Positions 7,457-13,858 of a DNA stretch of 14,512 nucleotides are shown in pieces. Source of the DNA: DASPXK01 sp035637315 (GTDB lineage Bacteria; Chloroflexota; UBA6077; JACCZL01); NCBI GenBank assembly GCA_035637315.1, contig DASPXK010000361.1:1-14512 (forward strand), read 5' to 3'. The notes beneath the pieces are model-generated. The model made no database searches. It saw nothing but the letters and a program-made list of their open reading frames with translations, and had not been told where the DNA came from. The stretch's first letter is position 1. Each line of letters begins with the position of its first letter. A program made the position numbers and the translations under genes.

Positions 7457-7460
7457 TACT
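7376..7460. repeat. Imperfect inverted repeat inserted at the rbfA/truB junction
   Basis: Arms 7376-7404 and 7425-7453 are inverted copies matching at about 24 of 29 positions, built on repeats of GCGAGT/ACTCGC. The centre is 20 nt, and the outer right edge continues with ACTACT to 7460. On the minus strand the element supplies the last three residues (SSE) and TAG stop of RbfA and, in another frame, 27 sense codons joined to TruB. It has no coding capacity for a transposase. The base pattern is unlike the flanking codons, which supports insertion of a dispersed repeat rather than ordinary coding sequence. Confidence 0.8.
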
Positions 7461-7808
7461 CGTCGGCCGTTCGATCGCGCGGAGAAGGCGGAGGACTCGA
7501 TCGCCGCGCGCGATCGAAGTGTCGAGCTGGAAGTCGAGCTGCGGGGTGTGTCGCAGGTTGAGGCGGGTGGCCAGCTCACGCCGGAAGAAGCGAGCCGCAT
7601 GGCGCAGCCGCTTGAGCGTGGCCTGGGCCTCCTCCTCGTCCGCCAGCACGCTCACGAACACCTTGGCCCGCTGGAGGTCAGATGCGATCTCCACCTCGGT
7701 GATGGTGATCAGCGTGGCCAGCTTCGGGTCCTCCGTCTCGTGGCGGAGGAGGCGGGCAATCTCCTCGCGCAGCAACTGGTTCAGCCGCTGCTGTCGTCGG
7801 GTGACCAT
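7449..7808 (-). CDS. rbfA: 30S ribosome-binding factor A
   Basis: RbfA is a small KH-type RNA-binding protein that binds the 30S subunit and assists late 16S rRNA 5'-end maturation, especially in the cold. The 119-aa product begins with the typical RRQQRLNQLLREEIARLL (4-21) and continues through DPKLATLITITEVEIASDLQ and AKVFVSVL, ending after RHTPQLDFQLDTSIARGDRVLRLL, which matches the family in length and order. The ATG at 7808 is well supported by homology but has no Shine-Dalgarno. Instead a perfect 23-bp hairpin ends 9 nt upstream. The C-terminal SSE and stop lie in the inverted repeat at 7376-7460, so the native end of the gene was probably altered. Confidence 0.94.
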   Translation of the reverse strand: MVTRRQQRLNQLLREEIARLLRHETEDPKLATLITITEVEIASDLQRAKVFVSVLADEEEAQATLKRLRHAARFFRRELATRLNLRHTPQLDFQLDTSIARGDRVLRLLRAIERPTSSE

Positions 7809-7817
7809 CGGAGTGGG

Positions 7818-7874
7818 GTAGGGGCGCTGCTTGCTGCGCCCAGTCCAGAAAGGCGCAGCAAGCAGCGCCCCTAC
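7818..7874. repeat. Perfect 23-bp inverted repeat between infB and rbfA (GTAGGGGCG family)
   Basis: Arms 7818-7840 and 7852-7874 are perfect reverse complements with an 11-nt loop (7841-7851). The ends read GTAGGGGCG and CGCCCCTAC, the same ends as the repeat at 12629-12659. In the operon RNA the hairpin begins 3 nt after the infB stop and finishes 9 nt before the rbfA ATG. It has no following U-run, so it is not a canonical terminator. It is more likely a REP-like dispersed palindrome that may block 3' decay of upstream RNA or mark a processing site. Confidence 0.88.
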
Positions 7875-7877
7875 AGT

Positions 7878-9812
7878 CTACGTCACTTGCTCTTCGCCGA
7901 ACGCCTCGATTACGTCGCCCTCCGCGAAATCGCTGAAGCCGTCGAGGACGATGCCGCATTCGTAGCCGGTCGCCACCTCACGAACGTCGTCCTTTACTCG
8001 ACGCAGGGTGGCGATGCGCCCCTGCCAGTTAGGCTTCTCGTTGCGCAGGACCCTGACCTGGCTGTTGCGTGTGATTTGCCCGTCGGTGACGTAGCAGCCC
8101 GCGGCCGCGCCACCCCTTCGAATTGGGAAGATCTGGCGAATCTCGGCGTGGCCGTGGACAACCTCCTGGAAACGGGGGCCGAGCATGCCGACGAGCGCCT
8201 TTCGGACATCGTCGACCACGTTGTAGATGACGTTGTAGTAGCGAACGTCAACGCCCTGGATGTCCGCGGCGCTTCGAGCGCCGGGCTCGGCCCGGACGTT
8301 GAAGGCGACGATGATCGCCGACGACGCGGAGGCCAGCATCACGTCTGACTCGGTCACGTTGCCGGTTCCGGAGTGAATCACCTTGACGCGCAGGCCCTCC
8401 TCCACGAGCCTCTCGAGCGAGGTAACCAGCGGCTCAATCGAGCCCTGGACGTCGGCCTTGACGACCAGGTTCAGGTCACGGACCTCGCCGGCCTGCATTC
8501 GATTGAAGATGTCCTCGAGCGAGACTTCGCCGACCTGCCCGCCGTCCCGCTGCGCCGTCCGCTGATTAATCGCGGCCTGCTGGCGGGCCGTCTTCTCGTC
8601 CGCGACGACCGCCAGCCGCTCCCCCGCATGCGGCACGCCGGACAGTCCGAGGATCTCAGCCGGCATCGAGGGCGCCGCCGATTTGATCCGCTTGCCCTTG
8701 TCGTTGAAGAGTGCGCGCAGCTTGCCCGTGACGCCGCCCACCACCACCACGTCGCTGACGTTGAGGGTGCCACGCTGGACCAGCACGGTTGCCACCGGGC
8801 CACGTGACTTGTCCAGTTTGGCCTCGACCACGATCCCAGCGGCGGCCCGGTCTGGATTGGCCTTGAGCTCGGCAACCTCAGACATGATCGCGATCGTCGA
8901 CAGGAGGTCGTCGATGCCCTGGCCGGTGCGGGCCGAGACCGGAACGAGCGGCACGTCCCCGCCGTACTCTTCGACCACAACTCCGCGCTCGGCCAGCTGC
9001 TGCTTGACGCGATCCTGGTTGATGTCCGGCCGATCTATTTTGTTGAGCGCCACGACGATCGGGACCTTCGCCGCGCGGGCGTGGTCGATCGCCTCGACCG
9101 TCTGAGGCATGACACCGTCGTCAGCGGCCACGACGAGCACGGCGATGTCAGTGGCTTGGGCACCCCGCGCGCGCATGGCCGTGAAGGCCTCGTGGCCCGG
9201 GGTGTCGAGGAAGGTGATCTTGTGCGGCTGACCGTCGACGGTTACGTCCACCTGGTAGGCGCCGATGTGTTGAGTGATGCCGCCGGCCTCGCCAGCCGCG
9301 ACCCGGGTGCGGCGGACGTGGTCGAGAAGACTGGTCTTGCCATGGTCGACGTGGCCCATGACCGTAACGACTGGCGGACGCGGGACGAGAAGAGCGGCTT
9401 CCTCTTCCGAGATCGTGACCTCGCCATCCTCGCCCTCTGGCCGGGCCTCCTCCTCCACAACCGTCGGCGTCGCTTCGCTCACCTCGAAGCCCAGATCGGT
9501 GGCCACGATGGCCGCGGTGTCATAATCGATGACCTGGTTCATGGTGGCGAAGATGCCACTTTTGATGAGCGCCTGAATCACCGCGGCCGGACGGAGGCTC
9601 AGCAGATTGGCGAGCTCCTCGACGGTCATCATCGGCGGGAGCTCCAGCGCCCGAGGCGCCACAGCTAGACCGTTGCCGCCCTGCTGCTCCTGGTCTTCGA
9701 CCGGCGGCGCGGCCGGACCGCGGCGATTCTCGCCGCCCCGTCGTCGATTGCCGCCTGGCCTGGGGCGGAAACGACCCCGGCCGCCTCCCCGCCGAAATGG
9801 TCTTGGACTCAT
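7878..9812 (-). CDS. infB: Translation initiation factor IF-2
   Basis: IF-2 is the GTPase that brings fMet-tRNA to the 30S subunit and promotes subunit joining. At 644 aa it is a short IF-2. Residues 1-33 are an Arg/Gly-rich RGG-like tail, an IF2_N helical domain spans about 60-112, and an acidic linker covers about 114-140. The G domain carries GHVDHGKT (153-160), DTPGHEAF (203-210), NKID (257-260) and SAR (293-295); domains II, III and C2 follow (for example VKADVQGSIEPL and HAEIRQIFPI). All catalytic motifs are canonical. The start ATG at 9812 is preceded by AAAGGGGAG at 9817-9825 with a 4-nt spacer. It lies between ylxR (39-nt gap) and rbfA (69-nt gap filled by a hairpin). The long N-terminal extension found in enterobacterial IF-2 is missing. 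Confidence 0.97.
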   Translation of the reverse strand: MSPRPFRRGGGRGRFRPRPGGNRRRGGENRRGPAAPPVEDQEQQGGNGLAVAPRALELPPMMTVEELANLLSLRPAAVIQALIKSGIFATMNQVIDYDTAAIVATDLGFEVSEATPTVVEEEARPEGEDGEVTISEEEAALLVPRPPVVTVMGHVDHGKTSLLDHVRRTRVAAGEAGGITQHIGAYQVDVTVDGQPHKITFLDTPGHEAFTAMRARGAQATDIAVLVVAADDGVMPQTVEAIDHARAAKVPIVVALNKIDRPDINQDRVKQQLAERGVVVEEYGGDVPLVPVSARTGQGIDDLLSTIAIMSEVAELKANPDRAAAGIVVEAKLDKSRGPVATVLVQRGTLNVSDVVVVGGVTGKLRALFNDKGKRIKSAAPSMPAEILGLSGVPHAGERLAVVADEKTARQQAAINQRTAQRDGGQVGEVSLEDIFNRMQAGEVRDLNLVVKADVQGSIEPLVTSLERLVEEGLRVKVIHSGTGNVTESDVMLASASSAIIVAFNVRAEPGARSAADIQGVDVRYYNVIYNVVDDVRKALVGMLGPRFQEVVHGHAEIRQIFPIRRGGAAAGCYVTDGQITRNSQVRVLRNEKPNWQGRIATLRRVKDDVREVATGYECGIVLDGFSDFAEGDVIEAFGEEQVT

Positions 9813-9835
9813 ATGGCTCCCCTTTCTGCGCGAGC

Positions 9836-9863
9836 GATCAGCATTGAGTCATCAGCCATCAGC
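9836..9863. repeat. Short heptad repeat at the ylxR/infB junction
   Basis: Four consecutive heptamers on the plus strand read GATCAGC, ATTGAGT, CATCAGC, CATCAGC; three of the four share the ATCAGC core. The third contains the ylxR TGA stop (9852-9854). The pattern resembles a degenerate tandem repeat, but it is short and could be chance. Confidence 0.4.
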
Positions 9864-10181
9864 AGATCGGGCCTCCGCGACTCGTCCACCAGCCGAGAGC
9901 TGATCGGGGTTGGCTGGCTGCTGCTCTGCGAAAGCCGCAAGGGCCTGCCGATCGGCCGTCGATAGGTCAGTTTTCAAAGCATGTTCGAGCGCCTTGCGGC
10001 GCAAGGCAATGTGCCAGCATTCCCAGCTGCGACAGACGTAGGCGCCCCGACCCGCCTTCTTGCCGGTTGGGTCGATCTCCACGACACCGGCTGTCGCGCG
10101 GACGACCCGCACCATCTCGCGCTTGGGGCGGAGCGACCGGCACGCGACGCACGTCCGTTCTGGGATGTGACGCTGCGGCAT
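9852..10181 (-). CDS. ylxR: YlxR/RnpM family RNA-binding protein (DUF448)
   Basis: YlxR proteins sit between nusA and infB in many bacteria; the Bacillus member binds the RNase P RNA and modulates the enzyme (hence RnpM). The 109-aa product carries the family N-terminus PERTCVACR (residues 7-15, with Cys11 and Cys14) and GRGAYVCRSWECW (44-56), followed by a helical Ala-rich C-terminus. The start ATG at 10181 follows nusA by 12 nt, with GGAG 5 nt upstream, so it is co-translated with nusA. The C-terminal 20 or so residues (AEQQPANPDQLSAGGRVAEA) look unconserved and the stop falls in a short heptad repeat. No YlxQ/L7Ae-like gene follows, unlike in Bacillus. Confidence 0.93.
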   Translation of the reverse strand: MPQRHIPERTCVACRSLRPKREMVRVVRATAGVVEIDPTGKKAGRGAYVCRSWECWHIALRRKALEHALKTDLSTADRQALAAFAEQQPANPDQLSAGGRVAEARSADG

Positions 10182-10193
10182 CCGGACTCCGTT

Positions 10194-11390
10194 CTAGCCG
10201 TCGGCGCGCACCTCGGCTGGTCTCTGGGTCCCCGCCTCGGTGCCCGCCATGGCGCTGGCCGGCACTTCCGGCTCACCCGCGTCGGCGATGTCGGCCGGCG
10301 GCCCGCCGATCTGCGCGGCGGCCGTCTCCTCGGCCGCGACCGCGACGTCGCTCTTGATGTCGATTCGCCAGCCGGTCAACTTGGCGGCCAGTCGAGCGTT
10401 CTGACCTTCCTTTCCGATCGCCAGGGAGAGCTGGCGCTCCGGCACCACGACCGTCGCCGTCTTGGTCTCCTCGTCGATGCCAACCCGCACCACCTGGGCC
10501 GGGCTCAGCGCATTGGCGACGTAGATGGCCGGGTCCTCGTTCCACTCGATGACGTCGATCTTCTCGCCACTCAGCTCGCTGACGATGTTCTGGATGCGCA
10601 GGCCGCGCGGCCCGACGCACGAGCCGACGGGGTCGATCCCTTCCTGACGCGCGTGGACCGCCACCTTCGATCGGGCCCCGGCCTCGCGCGCGATCGCCTT
10701 GATCTCGACGGCGCCGTTGAAGATCTCTGGGACCTCCTGCTCGAAGAGCCGCCGCAGCATCAGTCGATGGGCGCGTGAGACGACGATCTGCGGGCCGCGA
10801 TGGGTGTCGTGGACTTCGGCCACGTAGACCCGGATCCGCTGGCCTGGGTAGTAGCGCTCGGTGGGCACCTGCTCACTGCGAGGCATGATGGCCTCGGCGC
10901 GGCCCAGCTCGATGATCGCCGTTCCAGCCTCGATGCGCTGGATGATCCCGTGGACGATCTCACCCTCGCGCTCAGCAAACTCGTCGAAGACCATCCTGCG
11001 CTCGGCGTCGCGCAGCTTCTGGAGGACCACTTGCTTGGCCGTCTGGGCCGCGATCCGACCGAACGTAGGCGGCGTCACGTCGGTGGTAATCGTGTCGCCC
11101 AGGTCGGCGTTCGGATGGGTCTTGCGCGCCTCCTCGAGCGTGATCTGATCGTGGATCAGGACGTCGTCAGGCGCCGGCTCCTGGACCTCTTCCACTACGA
11201 GCCGGTGGCGGAAGATTTGGACGGCCCCAGACTCGGGTGAGATGTCGGCACTCAGGTCCTGGGTGGGGGCCTCGAAGTTGCGCTTATAGGCTGAGACAAG
11301 GGCCGCCTCGATGGCTTCGAGGACCATCTCCTTCGGCACGCCCTTCTCGCTGCTGAGCTGCGTGATCGCGGCGATGAACTCGGACTTCAT
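10194..11390 (-). CDS. nusA: Transcription termination/antitermination factor NusA
   Basis: NusA binds RNA polymerase near the RNA exit channel and controls pausing, intrinsic termination and antitermination. The 398-aa protein has the N-terminal RNAP-binding domain (about 1-130, starting MKSEFIAAITQL), an S1 domain (about 141-207), KH1 with GPRG (260-263, in VGSCVGPRGLRIQNIVSEL) and KH2 with GKEG (326-329, in LSLAIGKEGQNARLAAKLTG). An Ala/Pro-rich tail (350-398) replaces the acidic repeats of the E. coli protein. The start ATG at 11390 has GAGGAG directly upstream (11394-11399) and matches family N-termini. An upstream in-frame ATG at 11456 lies inside the leader hairpin region and is rejected. 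The gene has its own promoter and an attenuator-like hairpin. rimP, the usual upstream neighbour, is absent. Confidence 0.96.
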   Translation of the reverse strand: MKSEFIAAITQLSSEKGVPKEMVLEAIEAALVSAYKRNFEAPTQDLSADISPESGAVQIFRHRLVVEEVQEPAPDDVLIHDQITLEEARKTHPNADLGDTITTDVTPPTFGRIAAQTAKQVVLQKLRDAERRMVFDEFAEREGEIVHGIIQRIEAGTAIIELGRAEAIMPRSEQVPTERYYPGQRIRVYVAEVHDTHRGPQIVVSRAHRLMLRRLFEQEVPEIFNGAVEIKAIAREAGARSKVAVHARQEGIDPVGSCVGPRGLRIQNIVSELSGEKIDVIEWNEDPAIYVANALSPAQVVRVGIDEETKTATVVVPERQLSLAIGKEGQNARLAAKLTGWRIDIKSDVAVAAEETAAAQIGGPPADIADAGEPEVPASAMAGTEAGTQRPAEVRADG

Positions 11391-11393
11391 ATG

Positions 11394-11399
11394 CTCCTC
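11394..11399 (-). promoter_or_regulatory. Ribosome binding site deciding the nusA start
   Basis: GAGGAG on the minus strand ends 3 nt before the ATG at 11390. It favours this start over the longer in-frame ATG at 11456, which has no such site. Confidence 0.7.
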
Positions 11400-11435
11400 A
11401 CGCCTCCCAACAGAACCTGGATGGACGGCCCACAC

Positions 11436-11463
11436 AATAAAAGAAGTGGGCGTCACCCACTTC
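11436..11463 (-). terminator. Intrinsic-terminator-like hairpin in the nusA leader (candidate attenuator)
   Basis: On the minus strand GAAGTGGG (11463-11456) and CCCACTTC (11450-11443) form a perfect 8-bp stem around the loop TGACG, followed directly by TTTTATT (11442-11436). This is a textbook intrinsic terminator with an interrupted U-tract. It lies 25 nt downstream of the predicted nusA -10 box and 45 nt upstream of the nusA ATG, so transcripts from that promoter must pass it, as must read-through from rseP. A downstream GTGGGC can also pair with the GCCCAC of the descending arm, an alternative 6-bp hairpin with a 12-nt loop. Confidence 0.72.
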
Positions 11464-11487
11464 AGCGGCCCGCGGCAACTCGCCTGG

Positions 11488-11516
11488 ATTATACCACCGT
11501 CACATACGCCTCACAA
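11488..11516 (-). promoter_or_regulatory. Promoter for nusA-ylxR-infB-rbfA-truB-ribF
   Basis: On the minus strand TTGTGA (11516-11511, 4 of 6 to the -35 consensus) is followed after exactly 17 nt by TATAAT (11493-11488), with TGG immediately before it forming an extended -10. The start of transcription would fall near 11480, giving a leader of about 90 nt. It begins just after the rseP stop (11523). The same extended -10 string, TGGTATAAT, drives the EF-G-like gene. Confidence 0.72.
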
Positions 11517-11522
11517 GCCGAA

Positions 11523-12596
11523 TTACCGCACCCCCCAGTCGATCGTGGGCAGCGGGTTCTGGATGTCGTTCAGGGAGATCAGGACCATCAGCGTGATCAG
11601 CACGACGATGCCCACGAAGTGGAACAGGCTCTCGCGCTCCGGATTTATCCGCCGCCCACGGACGGCCTCGACGAGGATGAAGAACAAGCGCCCGCCGTCG
11701 AGGGCCGGCAGCGGCAGCATGTTCGCGATGGCCAGCCCAGCGCTGAACGTGGCGGTCACGGTCAAGATGGGAAAGATGAACCCAGTATCGCTGGCGAAGT
11801 CGACTGCCTGAGACGCGACCTGGGCCATTCCGGGCAAGCCTATCGGCCGCAACATGTCCGGCGAGACGATGCCCTGGATGACCAGCACGGGCGCGGCCAG
11901 CGTGAAGCCGACCACGGCCACCGCGCGCGCGAAGCCAAGCAGCACCGACTCGATCGGGTTGTGCCGGACAGCGCGGATTGGGGGCCGAATCGCCACTCCG
12001 ACGGCGCCCTGTCCCTGGGGAGGATTGGATCGCGGCGTGACCGTCAGATTGACGATCTGATCGGCTCGCTGGACGCGAACATCGATCGCCGTTCCCACGC
12101 CGTCGCGCGTGATCTGCCGGAAGTCGTCAACTCGTGTAATCGGCTTGCCGTTCATCTCCAGGACGATGTCGCCGGCGAGCAAGCCGGCCGTCTCGGCCGG
12201 CGAATCCGGTGCGACCTGTGCGACCTCCACCTCGTTCTCGATGGGGCTAGGCCAGCCACTGGCGAAGGCGAGCGCGAACACGACGCCAGCGGTCAGGAAG
12301 TTCATGCCGGAGCCGGCGATCAGGACCATGGCGCGGGTCAGCCTGCTCTTGCTAGCGAAGCTGCCGGGGGCTGACGGATCCTCCTCGCCCAGCATCTTGA
12401 CGAACGCCCCAAACGGGATCCAGTTGAGCGAGTAGATGACGCCATTTCGTTTGATCCCAAAGATTCGCGGCGGGAGGCCGAACCCGAACTCCTGGACCAC
12501 GATCCCGGCTCGGCGGGCGGTCAGGAAATGCCCGAGCTCGTGAACGAACATGAGCAGGCTCAGGATCGGGATGATGGCCAAGACCTGTAGGCTCAT
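11523..12596 (-). CDS. rseP: Site-2 protease family zinc metalloprotease RseP
   Basis: RseP-type site-2 proteases cleave transmembrane substrates such as anti-sigma factors and remnant signal peptides inside the membrane. The 357-aa protein shows the zinc site HELGH (residues 19-23) in the first membrane helix, a second helix about 87-112, a PDZ domain about 120-190 (VAPDSPAETAGLLAGDIVLEMNG), then helices about 220-243 and 272-292. The third zinc ligand is in ANMLPLPALDGGR (291-303, Asp300). A C-terminal helix lies at about 327-342. Length and motif order fit single-PDZ Gram-positive/Chloroflexota-type members. The ATG at 12596 has only a weak AGG upstream. It follows dxr by 104 nt containing two palindromes; a TATAGT at 12664-12669 is a weak possible -10. 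cdsA-dxr-rseP is a conserved gene order. Confidence 0.95.
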   Translation of the reverse strand: MSLQVLAIIPILSLLMFVHELGHFLTARRAGIVVQEFGFGLPPRIFGIKRNGVIYSLNWIPFGAFVKMLGEEDPSAPGSFASKSRLTRAMVLIAGSGMNFLTAGVVFALAFASGWPSPIENEVEVAQVAPDSPAETAGLLAGDIVLEMNGKPITRVDDFRQITRDGVGTAIDVRVQRADQIVNLTVTPRSNPPQGQGAVGVAIRPPIRAVRHNPIESVLLGFARAVAVVGFTLAAPVLVIQGIVSPDMLRPIGLPGMAQVASQAVDFASDTGFIFPILTVTATFSAGLAIANMLPLPALDGGRLFFILVEAVRGRRINPERESLFHFVGIVVLITLMVLISLNDIQNPLPTIDWGVR

Positions 12597-12605
12597 AACC
12601 TATGC

Positions 12606-12618
12606 GCAGGTGACCTGC
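12606..12618. repeat. Small palindrome in the rseP leader
   Basis: GCAGGT-G-ACCTGC is a perfect 6+6 inverted repeat with a 1-nt centre, 10 nt upstream of the rseP ATG. It could be a protein-binding site or simply chance; no known operator is recognised. Confidence 0.3.
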
Positions 12619-12628
12619 ACGGAAGATT

Positions 12629-12659
12629 CGTAGGGGCGGTCCCGCGAGCCGCCCCTACG
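12629..12659. repeat. Inverted repeat of the GTAGGGGCG family between dxr and rseP
   Basis: Arms CGTAGGGGCGG (12629-12639) and CCGCCCCTACG (12649-12659) are perfect reverse complements around a 9-nt loop. The ends match those of the perfect hairpin at 7818-7874, while the inner sequence differs. It has no U-tract. It lies in the longest gap of the upstream part of the operon. Confidence 0.8.
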
Positions 12660-12700
12660 CTCGGACTATAACATGGCCGCCCGCTGCGTCCGGAGAGTTC

Positions 12701-13858
12701 CTACGTTGAAACGAGGGCCGGCGCCAGCGCGTGACACACCTCGCGTGCCCAGCGGTCCACCTCGCCGACCACTTCCAGGTCAGGGTCGCGGATCTGGACG
12801 TGTCGCTCCAGGACCGCCTCGACCATCTCGGGGATCTGGTCGAAGCGGATCAGGCCGTTCAAAAACAGCTCGACGGCCGTTTCGTTGGCGGCGTTCAGCG
12901 CGGCCGGGTAAGACCCGCCCCGCCGACCGGCCTCGATCGCCAGGAACGCACAGCGAAACCTCGCCGGGTCGACCGTGGAAAAGGTCAGCCCCCCGATTCG
13001 GCTGAGGTCGAGTGGCTGACTGGGCGCCGCGAGGCGGTCAGGATAGCTCAGCGCGTACTGAATCGGCAGGCGCATGTCGGGTATGGAGAGCTGGGCCTTG
13101 ACGGAGCCGTCAACGAATTCGACCAGCGAGTGGACGATGCTCTCGCGGTGAAGCACGATCCCGATGCGCTCGAGCGGCAGATCAAACAGCCAGTGTGCCT
13201 CGATCACCTCCAGGCCCTTGTTCATCAGCGTGGCCGAGTCGACGGTGATCTTGGCGCCCATGCTCCAGTTGGGGTGCTGGACAGCTTGTTGGGGCGTCAC
13301 CTCGGCCAGCTTGTGCAGCGGCAGATCGCGGAATGCGCCGCCCGATGCCGTCAGCGTCACTCTTCGAACACTCCCAGTGTCCTCGCCGTTCAGGCACTGC
13401 CAAATGGCGCTGTGCTCCGAGTCGACCGGGATGACCGGACCGCCTCCCTCGCATGCCGCCCTCATCACCAGATGCCCGGCCATGATCAGGGCCTCCTTGT
13501 TCGCCAGCGCCACCGGGCGACCAGCCCGCAAGGCTGCAATGGTCGGCGCAAGGCCCGCCGTCCCGCTCGTGGCCACCAGCACAAGGTCCACATCCGGAGC
13601 GGTTGCCACTTCGACCAGACCTTGCGGGCCGGTCCAGACGCGGGCCCCGTTCGGGCGCCAGGTCGCCTCGCCACCGCCGGTCAGCGCTACGAGGCGCGGC
13701 TTGAAGCGCGCCACCTGTTGGCGGAACAACGCGGAGTCGCTTCGCGCGGCCAGGCCCACGACCTGGAAGCGGTCCGGGTGCCATTCGACCACGTCGAGCG
13801 CCTGCGTGCCGATCGAACCGGTGCTGCCCAGGACCGCGAGCCGCTTCGGTGTGCTCAT
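12701..13858 (-). CDS. dxr: 1-deoxy-D-xylulose 5-phosphate reductoisomerase
   Basis: Dxr converts DXP to 2-C-methylerythritol 4-phosphate with NADPH, the first committed step of the MEP isoprenoid pathway. The 385-aa protein has the NADPH-binding motif LGSTGSIGT (residues 10-18), ATSGTAGLAPT (96-106), ALANKEAL (117-124), the metal site VDSEHSA (146-151; Asp147, Glu149) with Glu217 in LMNKGLEVIEAHWLF, and HRESIVHSLVEF (237-248). All active-site elements are present at normal length. The start ATG at 13858 overlaps the cdsA stop as ATGA, a classic translational-coupling junction. A longer in-frame ATG at 13972 would lie deep in cdsA and add an unrelated Arg-rich stretch, so it is rejected. An isoprenoid gene beside cdsA suggests shared membrane-lipid supply. 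Confidence 0.97.
   Translation of the reverse strand: MSTPKRLAVLGSTGSIGTQALDVVEWHPDRFQVVGLAARSDSALFRQQVARFKPRLVALTGGGEATWRPNGARVWTGPQGLVEVATAPDVDLVLVATSGTAGLAPTIAALRAGRPVALANKEALIMAGHLVMRAACEGGGPVIPVDSEHSAIWQCLNGEDTGSVRRVTLTASGGAFRDLPLHKLAEVTPQQAVQHPNWSMGAKITVDSATLMNKGLEVIEAHWLFDLPLERIGIVLHRESIVHSLVEFVDGSVKAQLSIPDMRLPIQYALSYPDRLAAPSQPLDLSRIGGLTFSTVDPARFRCAFLAIEAGRRGGSYPAALNAANETAVELFLNGLIRFDQIPEMVEAVLERHVQIRDPDLEVVGEVDRWAREVCHALAPALVST

Noticed and set aside
7457..7600. Longer TruB start at ATG 7600
   Set aside because: It would overlap rbfA by about 150 nt with a Ser/Arg-rich shadow sequence; RbfA is clearly the real product there.
5488..7874. Repeats as a CRISPR array
   Set aside because: The units are different families at separate gene junctions, without regular spacers or identical direct repeats.
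7818..7874. The perfect hairpin as an intrinsic terminator after infB
   Set aside because: No U-tract follows on either strand, and rbfA, truB and ribF downstream have no other visible promoter.
11391..11456. Longer NusA start at ATG 11456
   Set aside because: The extra residues read through the leader hairpin and Shine-Dalgarno, while ATG 11390 has GAGGAG and matches the family start.
11391..12374. Long plus-strand ORF opposite rseP
   Set aside because: Antisense shadow of rseP with low-complexity charged sequence and no motif.
12664..12669. TATAGT as a promoter for rseP
   Set aside because: No -35-like hexamer at 16-18 nt and no extended -10; kept only as a remark.
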